Assembly (NCBI GenBank): GCA_021848765.1
Contig: JAJZTU010000189.1
Span: 1-6,721, forward strand
Direction: 5' to 3'
DNA: 6,721 bases
DNA from: Bacillota bacterium
GTDB lineage: Bacteria > Bacillota > GCA-003054495 > Carboxydocellales > JAJZTU01
In this document: positions 1 to 6,617 of the stretch, piece by piece
How positions within the stretch are numbered: position 1 is the stretch's first letter
Layout: each line of letters starts with the position of its first letter
Notes under the pieces: model-generated
Told to the model about the DNA's origin: nothing
Seen by the model: only the letters and a program-made list of their open reading frames with translations
The model's database searches: none
Made by a program: the position numbers and the translations under genes

Positions 1-2
1 GT

Positions 3-641
3 GATACTGTAACCATCGTGGATGGGGAGAGTAATCAGGGGATTGATCAGGGCAGGGAGGAAATGGGTACGGCTCAACGTGACGGCCAAAGTGCCAGGGC
101 GGAAGGCAAAAGTGAAAGCCAAAGCCAAAACCAAAGCCAAAACCAAAGCCAAAACCAAAACCAAAGCCAAAACCAAAGCCAAAAAGCTGCTCCCGGAACA
201 GAGCAGTCCCTGGTAATCCACATTGTCGGTGCGGTGGAAAAGCCCGGGGTGTACTATCTTCCAAAAGGCTCCAGAATCCACCATGCTGTGGACAAGGCTG
301 TCGCCCGTAAGGATGCGGTATTGGGATATATCAACCTGGCCCAACCTCTGCAGGATGGGGAACAGGTGGTAGTCCCCGGCAAAAAAGAGGTTGCCGGACG
401 AACACTTGCTGCAGCGGCTCCAGGCTCATCCGGCAGGACTGGCTCAACTACAGTCAATATCAACACAGCCAACCTGGAGCAGCTGGACTCTTTACCCGGG
501 ATTGGCCCGGCCTTGGCCCAGCGGATTATGGAGTTCCGGGACACAAACGGGCCTTTTAAATCTGTGCAGGATTTGCAAAAGGTTCCCGGGATAGGGGCCA
601 GGAAGTTTGAACAGCTTTCGCGCAGTGTGGTAATACAGTGA
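3..641 (+). CDS. comEA: ComEA competence DNA-binding protein, 5' end outside window
   Basis: ComEA is the membrane-anchored receptor that binds double-stranded DNA on the outer face of the cytoplasmic membrane during natural transformation and delivers it to ComEC. Numbering from the GTG at 18: residues 34-55 are a Ser-Gln/Asn-Gln linker, about 64-122 an SLBB domain (VGAVEKPGVY at 70-79), and 146-207 a helix-hairpin-helix domain with two hairpins, LPGIG (159-163) and VPGIG (189-193). The helix-hairpin-helix domain binds DNA non-specifically. The frame stays open from 18 back to base 3, and no transmembrane segment is visible although the family has an N-terminal one. So the GTG at 18 is probably not the start, and the true start with the anchor lies before the window. 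comEC follows 86 bp downstream on the same strand, which suggests one operon. The identification is firm; only the 5' boundary is unknown. Confidence 0.93.
   Translation, partial: DTVTIVDGESNQGIDQGREEMGTAQRDGQSARAEGKSESQSQNQSQNQSQNQNQSQNQSQKAAPGTEQSLVIHIVGAVEKPGVYYLPKGSRIHHAVDKAVARKDAVLGYINLAQPLQDGEQVVVPGKKEVAGRTLAAAAPGSSGRTGSTTVNINTANLEQLDSLPGIGPALAQRIMEFRDTNGPFKSVQDLQKVPGIGARKFEQLSRSVVIQ
115..180 (+). repeat. Tandem hexamer array AAARCC in comEA
   Basis: Eleven consecutive hexamers of the form AAAGCC or AAAACC run from 115 to 180. Read in the comEA frame they give alternating Ser-Gln and Asn-Gln dipeptides (residues 34-55), a flexible uncharged linker before the SLBB domain. The unit is two codons long, so copy-number changes by replication slippage would alter linker length without breaking the frame. 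Confidence 0.9.
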
Positions 642-730
642 GCTTTGAGGCAAAAGCAGAGTGTGATAGGGTGGTTTTTGAAGCAATAGCGCAGTGTAGT
701 AGCAGGTGACATTTGAGGCAATAGCTTATG
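604..730 (+). repeat. Degenerate ~35-bp tandem repeats at comEA-comEC junction
   Basis: Four imperfect copies of a unit close to TTTGAGGCAATAGC followed by GCAGTGTGGTA begin at 606, 644, 677 and 712, giving spacings of 38, 33 and 35 bp. The first copy encodes the last residues of ComEA, the next two are intergenic, and the last, truncated copy carries the comEC ribosome-binding site and runs up to its ATG. The third copy keeps most of the first: GCGCAGTGTGGTA at 620-632 against GCGCAGTGTAGTA at 689-701 apart from the first base pair. The intergenic stretch probably arose by tandem duplication of the comEA 3' end and then decayed. Confidence 0.55.
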
Positions 731-3307
731 TGGATTGTTGGTTACTTTATTGGTCTGCTGTTAGGAAAGTATTTTTTGGCAGACAAAATGGTAGGGACAA
801 GGCAGGGGGATTTTCCAGGGCCGGCCATGGCTTCAGGGGCGGGCCCTTTTTGGTTTGGTCTAACCTACACTGTTGGATTGCTGAGCCTGCTCTTCATTGC
901 CAGGTTTATCCTGAGGTTTCTGGGCACCAGACCACAACATGCCTTTTCCAAACTTCGTCTGCCGCTTTTAATGCTAGTGCTGGGTTGGACTGTCCAGTGG
1001 TTGTTTCTGGTATTCACAACAACCCCTCTTTTAAACCATCCGGGTGAGGATGTGGGCATCCGGGGTACTATTGTGGAAGAACCCCAGGTCAAGAGGGAGT
1101 GGGCCTCCTATCAGGTTTCCGTGGAGGAATATCTCCTGCCGGGCAAAGGGTGGCAGGTGGCTAAAGGAAGTGTTCTGGTCCAGGTAAACAAAGCGGGTAA
1201 GCCTTGGGAATACGGGGATGTAGTTGAATTCGCCGGAAAACTGGACCGGCCTAAAGCGGCCAACAATCCTGGTCAGTTCGACTACCGGCGGTATTTGGCT
1301 AACCGGGGAATTTACCTGACTCTGAAGGCCCATCCCGGACAAAATGGAGAAGGGCTGTCCCGGCAAGACGGAAACCTGATCAAAGGAGCAGCCCTTGCCA
1401 TCAGAAACAAGTTGGCCCAAACCGGGACGATCCTTTTCCCCGGAAAAGAAGGACAGCTCTTAAACGGCATGGTGCTGGGGGCCACCGGTGACCTGGACCC
1501 TGAACTCCGGGAGACCTTCAATATAACCGGCCTCAGCCACCTTTTAAGCGTGTCCGGGTTCCATGTAGCCCTGGTCGCTGCCCTGCCTGTCCTGCTGGGC
1601 AGGTCCCGGGCCTGGCCGGCCCGGGCCACCTTTGGCGTGGCAATGGGCACAGTGCTTTGCTACTCACTGGTTAGCGGCCTGAGTCCTCCTGTGGTTCGTT
1701 CCGCGGTAATGATCACCCTGGGCCTGTTTGCCATGCTTTTTAAGCAAAAAAAACACTGGCCCGTAATTCTGGCAGTAGCGGCTTTTCTAACCACCTTCCC
1801 CTATCCCCAGGTGGTTACAGAGCCGGGATATCAGCTTTCTTTTTCAGCCACCTGGGCTATTCTGGCCCTCACTCCACTATTGGAAAAGGCATTTAATTCC
1901 TTGCCCATAGCGATGCCAGGCCCTGTAAAATCCCTGTTGGCGGTACCCCTGGCTGCCCAGTTGGGCACTTGGCCTCTGGTTGCTTTTCACTTTAATCAGG
2001 TCTCGCTGGTGTCCCTCCTTGCCAACCTGCTTCTGGTAGACCTGGCAGGCCTGATTCTCATCCTGGGCCTGATTGTGGATATTACGGGGATTTTTTCCCT
2101 GAGCGTGGCCGGGATTTTCCAATTAGGTTTGGGGATACTGCTTAAACTCTTCATTTGGCTGGCCGGGTTTTTGGCCGGATTGCCGGGAGCCTCATTGAAC
2201 ACTCTATCCCCGCCTGTGTACACCCTTTTGGCCTATTTTGGCGGGCTCTGGTTAATCAGCGATGGTGACCGCCGGGGGCAGGTCCGGAGATTCTGGAGAA
2301 CTGCTTTGTTCCGGTGGCCGCTGCTGCGTCCGGTTTTCAATCCGGGGATTCCGGGTCTTGTTGGATTGGTGGTTCTGGCTGTTTTGTTTTGGGCTTGGCC
2401 TGGGCACAATGCCCTTCAGGTTACTTTTCTGGATGTAGGGGAGGGGGACAGTATCTTTGTCAGGACTCCGGGTGGCCATACCATGCTTGTGGACACCGGA
2501 CGCCTCCAGTTGGACGAGATGGGAGAAGTTATTTATGATGCCGGGGAAAAGGTTGTCCTGCCCTTTTTGCGCAGCCAGGGGGTAAACTCCCTGAACCTGT
2601 TGGTCCTGACCCATCCCCATAGTGATCACATTGGCGGAGCCGGGGCAATACTCAATCACCTCAAGGTAGGAAAAATATTAATTTCACCTGTCCGTGGGGG
2701 CGACAGGCTTTACAATCAGGTCCTGGCTGCAGCTAAAACCAAAAAAGTTCCCCTGGAGCAGGGGAGTGGAGGACAGGAAATTTTTCTCGACCAGGAAATC
2801 AAACTTCGTATCCTGGGTCCCTGGGGGCAAGGCCAGGAACTGAAAACAGGAGGTCCCGAAACTCTGATAAATAATCAATCCCTGGTGATAAAATTGACCT
2901 ATGGCAGCCATAGTTTCCTCTTCACCGGGGATATAGAACAAGCCGGTATGGAAGAACTTCTGGCCGCCGAGTCCCCCCTGCAGTCCACAGTTCTTAAGAT
3001 TCCCCACCACGGCAGCAGGACCGGGTACTACCCGGAGTTTTACCGGCAGGTTCGGCCCAAGGTGGCTATTGTCCCGGTGGGCCCCAACTTTTTTGGCCAC
3101 CCCCACACCCAGGTGGTGAACTATTTCCTGGGAGAATCCATTCCTCTTTTGAGGACTGACCACTGGGGAGCCATCACCTTCCAGAGTGACGGCGAAAAGC
3201 TGGTGGCCGGAACTTACGCCCAAGGGAGCCCTGAGCTAAAGGAGCGAATACTCCTTGGACAGGGTAAAGGGACAGAGCAGGGTATTGCCCAATCCGGATT
3301 TGAATAA
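728..3307 (+). CDS. comEC: ComEC/Rec2 DNA internalization channel protein
   Basis: ComEC is the polytopic membrane protein that carries single-stranded DNA across the cytoplasmic membrane during transformation. At 859 residues it is near full family size. Hydrophobic segments lie at about 1-18, 43-65 and 78-97. An OB-like extracellular domain (DUF4131 type) covers about 107-205 and includes NNPGQFDYRRYL (179-190). The Competence membrane core covers about 240-520 with the family signature GLSHLLSVSGFHVA (268-281). A C-terminal metallo-beta-lactamase-like domain, about 560-820, shows LDVGEGD (568-574), the metal-site motif HPHSDH (629-634), FTGD (732-735) and HHGS (760-763). These intact metal ligands fit the proposed nuclease role that degrades the second strand, which is still debated for the family. 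The ATG has a weak GAGG at 715-718, nine bases upstream. The stop codon lies inside the second copy of a 28-bp repeat. Confidence 0.96.
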   Translation: MWIVGYFIGLLLGKYFLADKMVGTRQGDFPGPAMASGAGPFWFGLTYTVGLLSLLFIARFILRFLGTRPQHAFSKLRLPLLMLVLGWTVQWLFLVFTTTPLLNHPGEDVGIRGTIVEEPQVKREWASYQVSVEEYLLPGKGWQVAKGSVLVQVNKAGKPWEYGDVVEFAGKLDRPKAANNPGQFDYRRYLANRGIYLTLKAHPGQNGEGLSRQDGNLIKGAALAIRNKLAQTGTILFPGKEGQLLNGMVLGATGDLDPELRETFNITGLSHLLSVSGFHVALVAALPVLLGRSRAWPARATFGVAMGTVLCYSLVSGLSPPVVRSAVMITLGLFAMLFKQKKHWPVILAVAAFLTTFPYPQVVTEPGYQLSFSATWAILALTPLLEKAFNSLPIAMPGPVKSLLAVPLAAQLGTWPLVAFHFNQVSLVSLLANLLLVDLAGLILILGLIVDITGIFSLSVAGIFQLGLGILLKLFIWLAGFLAGLPGASLNTLSPPVYTLLAYFGGLWLISDGDRRGQVRRFWRTALFRWPLLRPVFNPGIPGLVGLVVLAVLFWAWPGHNALQVTFLDVGEGDSIFVRTPGGHTMLVDTGRLQLDEMGEVIYDAGEKVVLPFLRSQGVNSLNLLVLTHPHSDHIGGAGAILNHLKVGKILISPVRGGDRLYNQVLAAAKTKKVPLEQGSGGQEIFLDQEIKLRILGPWGQGQELKTGGPETLINNQSLVIKLTYGSHSFLFTGDIEQAGMEELLAAESPLQSTVLKIPHHGSRTGYYPEFYRQVRPKVAIVPVGPNFFGHPHTQVVNYFLGESIPLLRTDHWGAITFQSDGEKLVAGTYAQGSPELKERILLGQGKGTEQGIAQSGFE
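2870..2897 (+). repeat. 28-bp direct repeat, copy 1 (inside comEC)
   Basis: This stretch, beginning AATAATCAATCCCT, recurs at 3303-3330 with a single mismatch (G at 2884, T at 3317), 433 bp downstream. Here it encodes NNQSLVIKL of the ComEC metallo-beta-lactamase domain, shortly before the FTGD motif, so it is the likely original copy. Confidence 0.85.
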
Positions 3308-3330
3308 TCAATCCCTTGTGATAAAATTGA
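3303..3330 (+). repeat. 28-bp direct repeat, copy 2 (comEC stop and trailer)
   Basis: This is the second copy of the repeat at 2870-2897, identical at 27 of 28 positions. It sits in a different frame relative to comEC, so its TAA (3305-3307) becomes the comEC stop codon. Beyond 3330 only loose similarity to the comEC copy continues (a CAGC a few bases on). The rest of the comEC-holA gap, to 3408, holds no recognisable gene. Confidence 0.85.
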
Positions 3331-3408
3331 AACGACTGCAGCTTCGTCTTCAAAGTTGGGCTGTGGTCCGGAGCCAAAGAGGCTAATACGCTAAGGAGCG
3401 AACACTTA

Positions 3409-4449
3409 ATGGATATTACAGCAGTGGAAAACAGCCTGAAAAGAAAAGTCCTCTCCCCTGTATACCTGTTCTATGGGGAGGAGTCCTACCTTCGGGACCG
3501 CCTGGTGGAAAAGTTCAAAGCTACCCTTTTGCCACCGGAGGTCCGGGACTTTAACCTGGACATCGTAGATGGGAGGGAAATCCGGTTCGATGCCCTGGTT
3601 AACACAGCCAGTACCCTGCCTTTTCTGGCGGAAAAGCGTCTGGTGATTGTGCAAAATGCGGAATTTTTTAAGGCGAAGAAAAAAAACACTCCTGCCCGGC
3701 AGGAGGATGATGATTCCGGCTCCTCTCAGGAAGAGTCCCTGATTCGTTATCTGGAAAACCCTTCAACCGATACTTGCCTGATATTTTTGGGAGATGAGGG
3801 AATTGACAAACGCAAGAGAATCTACAAACTGGTGGAAAAAGCAGGCCAGATTGTGCATTTTCCATTGCTCAAGGGTCAGGAGCTCACCAACTGGATTAAG
3901 GAAAGGGTCAACAGCCAGGGCCGGGAAATTTCCAGGGAAGCACTCCAATACTTGGTGCTGGCCGTGGGCAGCAACCTCCAACTGTTGGAGAAGGAACTGG
4001 AAAAGCTCTTGACCAACCTGGGTGAGGAGGCTGAGATTTCCCTGTCCCAGGTAGAGACCATGGTCAGTAAACAGGCAGACATTACCGTCTTCCAATTAAT
4101 TGACGCTGTAGCCGAAAAAAGGTTTCCAGCAGCCATGGAGTACGTCCGGGACCTGCTGTTTCAAGGACAACAACCGGTACTGATCATAAGTCTCCTGGCC
4201 CGGCAATTTCGCCTGATCTGGTTAGCCAATCTTTACTTAAGCCAAGGTTACTCAGAGAGTCAGGTAGCATCCAACCTTCAGGTGAAACCCTACGTAGTAA
4301 GTAAGTGTTCCAGGCAGGGCAGAAACTTCCGGCAGGACGACCTGCGCCGGGCATACCGGATTTTGCTGGAAACCGACCATAACATAAAAACCGGGAAACA
4401 GGAGTCCGTAGTGGCCCTGGAAATGGCCCTGATTAAGCTGTGTTCTTAA
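3409..4449 (+). CDS. holA: DNA polymerase III subunit delta
   Basis: HolA (delta) is the clamp-loader subunit that opens the beta sliding clamp so it can be loaded on primed DNA at the replication fork. At 346 residues it has normal family length. The N-terminal PVYLFYGEESYLRDRL (17-32) is the family's hallmark degenerate nucleotide-binding loop: delta has an AAA+-like fold but no working Walker A, and none is seen here. The middle and C-terminal part (about 210-346) is the helical collar region, ending with the family-typical motif region around RAYRILLETDHNIKTG. A short lysine-rich then acidic segment at about 86-105 is probably a surface loop. The ATG has a strong AAGGAG at 3393-3398, ten bases upstream. 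It follows comEC by 101 bp, a very common order in Firmicutes. rpsT, often found next, is absent; a compositionally different region begins instead. Confidence 0.95.
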   Translation: MDITAVENSLKRKVLSPVYLFYGEESYLRDRLVEKFKATLLPPEVRDFNLDIVDGREIRFDALVNTASTLPFLAEKRLVIVQNAEFFKAKKKNTPARQEDDDSGSSQEESLIRYLENPSTDTCLIFLGDEGIDKRKRIYKLVEKAGQIVHFPLLKGQELTNWIKERVNSQGREISREALQYLVLAVGSNLQLLEKELEKLLTNLGEEAEISLSQVETMVSKQADITVFQLIDAVAEKRFPAAMEYVRDLLFQGQQPVLIISLLARQFRLIWLANLYLSQGYSESQVASNLQVKPYVVSKCSRQGRNFRQDDLRRAYRILLETDHNIKTGKQESVVALEMALIKLCS

Positions 4450-4510
4450 CATCCGTTTTTATTGATTTCGGTTAACACCCCTAAAGGAAAGTACGATAGT
4501 TGAAGAAATA

Positions 4511-4539
4511 GGACCGGGATGATTTAAAAATCCCGGCCC
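4511..4539 (-). terminator. Hairpin terminator between convergent holA and darG
   Basis: A 10-base inverted repeat (4511-4520 and 4530-4539) encloses a 9-base A/T loop. Read on the minus strand the stem pairs fully with one G-U wobble and is followed by TATTTCTTC, a modest U-rich tail. Read on the plus strand the same position is an A-C mismatch and the tail is poor. It therefore fits best as the darG terminator, possibly also acting weakly for holA. The darG stop codon (4524-4526) lies in the loop. Confidence 0.6.
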
Positions 4540-5630
4540 TTAAAATTTAAAGATCCATTAATATTAAATGTTTGATACTTTACAAGGGTATTGGTTTTAA
4601 CTTGGTTCGGTGGTATGGCTAAATTGTAATACCCCATAAGGTTAATATAAATTAAGTTTTCATTAATTAGAAATGAAATTGCACGCTGAACGGATTGGGG
4701 AGTAAATTTATTAGCTTTTTCTTGGGACCATGCCGTAATTGCCTGTAAAATATCGTCTAACGTTAAGTCAATTTTCGCACCTAAAATAAAACAAACCGTG
4801 GCCAGTAGTTCTAATTCCTTATCGGTTTTGATTCGATTGACTAACTCGGCAGCTTTTTCCATTGCAAAAGTAAACTCTACTAGTTTCTGGTCGATAACCT
4901 TACTGGTTGTGATATTTTTGGCTAAATTAAATGCTTCTGAGGTATCGAGATTATAGAAGTGTTGGAATTCTTGAATATCTTTTGTAAGAATGTCAATAGA
5001 ATGTGCATAGGGACCAAACTTATAGCTATCAAATTTAAAATAATCGGAACCGTAAAAAAGGTTAGTAAAATAAGCAGTCTTTTGTAACCGAAGTCTCGTG
5101 AATTTTTCAAGCTTTAGTTTGAGACCCATTAAAATTAAATGAGATAAATTCATTTTAGGAGCAGTAGCACTCTTGATTTGGGGATAACTGGAAGGCTCGT
5201 AGATTATAACATCTATTAATGTTGTCAAGGGCTCCAAATAACTACAAATAATTGGTTTTACCTCAGCCCAATTTAGTCCTCCATTTCCACACCCCAGGGG
5301 AGGTACAGCAATAGAGGAAATGTTTAGCCGAGGTATAAGCTGTACCAACTCAGAAAGACCTTTGTGAATGTAGTCGATATGAGATTTTTCACGCCATTTA
5401 TTCTTGGTTGGAAAATTGACTATTATTTTTCCGTTTTCCCGGAAGTAATGGAGTGTACCGATTCTTAGGTCTCCACTTCTACATGCTTTAATGTAGTCCT
5501 GGTTATTTTCGGGAAACCTCAATTTAAACTGGTATGCAATCCCTTTTCCCATGAAGCCTTCGCAGTTTACGGTATTTACTAAGCATTGGGCTCCGGAACC
5601 GAGAATATCACCAGTCGTGAATTGTAACAT
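4524..5630 (-). CDS. darG: DarG antitoxin: DNA ADP-ribosyl glycohydrolase with macrodomain
   Basis: DarG counters the toxin DarT by removing ADP-ribose from thymidine in DNA with its macrodomain and by binding DarT through its C-terminal domain. Residues 1 to about 155 are a DarG-type macrodomain: GDI (7-9), VNTVNCEGFMGKGIA (18-32), NFPTK (72-76) and the ligand-loop signature PPLGCGNGGLNW (110-121). A lysine in or next to the NFPTK stretch (K76 or K78) is the likely counterpart of the catalytic lysine described for Thermus DarG; this alignment is from memory. Residues about 162-345 match the DarG C-terminal domain, with RLQKTAYF (181-188), FGPYAH (205-210) and LELLATV (273-279). The length, 368, is normal for complete DarG. 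GGGAG (5644-5640) lies nine bases before the ATG. The gene begins two bases after the stop of the broken darT, as in a toxin-antitoxin operon. Its low G+C contrasts with comEC-holA. No lesion is visible. Confidence 0.9.
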   Translation of the reverse strand: MLQFTTGDILGSGAQCLVNTVNCEGFMGKGIAYQFKLRFPENNQDYIKACRSGDLRIGTLHYFRENGKIIVNFPTKNKWREKSHIDYIHKGLSELVQLIPRLNISSIAVPPLGCGNGGLNWAEVKPIICSYLEPLTTLIDVIIYEPSSYPQIKSATAPKMNLSHLILMGLKLKLEKFTRLRLQKTAYFTNLFYGSDYFKFDSYKFGPYAHSIDILTKDIQEFQHFYNLDTSEAFNLAKNITTSKVIDQKLVEFTFAMEKAAELVNRIKTDKELELLATVCFILGAKIDLTLDDILQAITAWSQEKANKFTPQSVQRAISFLINENLIYINLMGYYNLAIPPNQVKTNTLVKYQTFNINGSLNFKGRDF

Positions 5631-5632
5631 GG

Positions 5633-5904
5633 TTAATCACTCCCTATAAACATCCAGGGGGCATCGTTAATATGGCAGGGGAGTCGGTTAAGAAGTGCCA
5701 TGCATTTAGATTCTATAAATTCCTTTGACTTCCTGCTCCTAACGTAGATACAACTAAAATTTTGGGGTAGAATTGTTTGGGGAGAAACACATTCAGCCAT
5801 GCAGATATGTTTACAATACTCATCGAAGTAATCTCTTTTATCCATTTCTCTAAGTTGTCCAAGGCGGTTAAATGGTAAAGTAATTTTTGGTGTCTTATTG
5901 ACAT
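5633..5904 (-). pseudogene. darT: darT toxin remnant, middle deleted and frame shifted
   Basis: DarT (DUF4433) is an NAD-dependent enzyme that ADP-ribosylates thymidine in single-stranded DNA. Here the first ~20 residues, from the ATG at 5904, show the family N-terminus HQKLLYHLTALDNLE with its conserved His. That frame then turns to unrelated sequence and stops near 5716. A second frame, from 5845 to 5633, encodes a DarT-like C-terminus with KRDYFDE, and CMAECVSP whose Glu matches the catalytic Glu position of the family. The two parts meet at about 5845-5855 in different frames. The remnant is 272 bases (about 90 codons) against roughly 200-220 residues for intact DarT, so more than 100 central codons are gone, including part of the NAD and DNA site. 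The toxin should be dead. The start has a good AGAGGTGAG (5917-5909). Assignment rests on both ends and on adjacency to darG. Confidence 0.8.
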
Positions 5905-5918
5905 GGTTCTCACCTCTT

Positions 5919-5940
5919 TAATTGGCATAATTGCCTATTA
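5919..5940 (-). promoter_or_regulatory. Inverted repeat upstream of darT, possible operator
   Basis: The arms TAATTGGCA (5919-5927) and TGCCTATTA (5932-5940) are inverted repeats at 8 of 9 positions around a 4-base spacer. The dyad lies immediately before the darT ribosome-binding site, where an autoregulatory operator of a toxin-antitoxin operon would be expected. No DNA-binding domain other than the DarG fold was seen to bind it, so this is position-based inference. Confidence 0.35.
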
Positions 5941-6179
5941 TTCGACGAAGAACCAGAAAATACCTGCAACCTCATGACAAAGTGGTATCCCTGTTCATAT
6001 TGTTATTAGCTCGAAATAAAAGGAAAATCGACTTTTTACGTAGAATTATGAGAAATAATTTAAACCAGTGATAACTACCTTCGGAAAAGCGAAGAATTTG
6101 CTTGAGAAATGCTATCAAGAGAATTAAATAAGTAGGTAAGGATTTTAATATTGAAATGTTTTGCAAAGGGGCATCGCTA
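5941..6179. promoter_or_regulatory. A+T-rich divergent intergenic region
   Basis: This gap separates the divergent darT-darG and helicase genes and must hold both promoters. No gene is supported in it. Toward the helicase, TTGAGA (6102-6107) followed by TTAAAT at a 16-base spacing is a weak candidate promoter. Toward darT, no convincing -35/-10 pair was found; a TTGTCA exists but without a good -10. A perfect small dyad, AATTAT (6044-6049) and ATAATT (6055-6060), could be a protein site or chance in A+T-rich DNA. Confidence 0.35.
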
Positions 6180-6617
6180 ATGCATTTCACAGACTATCAT
6201 GCTAAATATTTTGCTTATGAACTGACCAAGAAATGTTCATCTGACAGTATAGAAAAGCTTGCGAGTACATTGGCTGATGCTCAGGTTGAACCAAAACCGC
6301 ACCAGATAGACGCTGCTCTCTTTGCTTTTAAGTCGCCTCTTTCTAAAGGTGCTATCCTCGCAGATGAGGTTGGTCTGGGGAAAACTATTGAAGCAGGTAT
6401 TGTTATCTCCCAAAAATGGGCTGAACGCAAGAAAAGGCTGCTGATTATCGTTCCATCAACTCTCAGGAAGCAATGGCATCAGGAATTATTGGAAAAGTTC
6501 TTTCTTAGTTCTATTATCATGGAATCAAAAAGCTTCAACAACTACCTTAAGCAGGGCATTTTTAATCCTTTTTCACAAGATGGAATCATCATTTCTTCTT
6601 ATAATTTTGTGATGTGA
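6180..6617 (+). pseudogene. SNF2/RapA-type DEAD-box helicase, N-terminal fragment
   Basis: This is the amino end of a SNF2-family ATPase/helicase of the kind found in restriction and other phage-defence loci. From the ATG at 6180, the fragment shows a Q-motif-like PHQIDAALFAF (40-50), a Walker A motif ADEVGLGKTIEAG (61-73), motif Ia LLIIVPSTLRKQW (87-99) and SSYNF at about 139-143, where the region before DEAH normally begins. It ends at TGA after 145 codons, whereas the family is usually near 900-1000 residues. The DEAH box and the whole second RecA lobe are missing. The start at 6180 is preferred over the ATG at 6156 because AAAGGGG (6165-6171) sits eight bases before it and the family starts at this MHFTDYHA-like position. 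Without motif II it cannot hydrolyse ATP. Another open frame begins at the stop, which points to a deletion rather than a point mutation. Confidence 0.8.

Noticed and set aside
18..20. GTG as the true start of comEA
   Set aside because: There is no ribosome-binding site, the frame is open back to base 3, and the required N-terminal membrane anchor is not in the remaining protein.
115..180. CRISPR-like or non-coding repeat array
   Set aside because: The units are six bases with no spacers and lie in frame within comEA.
2684..3223. Long antisense open frames across comEC and other genes
   Set aside because: They mirror strongly supported genes, match no recognised family and lack convincing start signals.
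3235..3407. Near-repeat CTAAAGGAGCGAATACT (3235-3251) and CTAAGGAGCGAACACT (3391-3406)
   Set aside because: It is short, with one indel and one mismatch, and the second copy is the holA ribosome-binding site, so purine-rich similarity by chance is plausible.
5840..5860. Programmed frameshift joining the two darT frames
   Set aside because: No slippery heptamer with a structure is evident, and more than 100 central codons would still be missing from the product.
5713..5928. A 71-residue free-standing protein upstream of darG
   Set aside because: Only its first part is DarT-like; beyond about 5850 it is the wrong frame of the DarT C-terminal remnant.
6079..6094. Small hairpin CTTCG-GAAAAG-CGAAG in the divergent region
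   Set aside because: It has only five pairs and no T-tract follows, so neither a terminator nor a regulatory RNA is supported.
6156..6158. Upstream ATG as the helicase start
   Set aside because: The ATG at 6180 has a strong AAAGGGG at proper distance and fits the family N-terminus; the eight extra residues look like untranslated leader.
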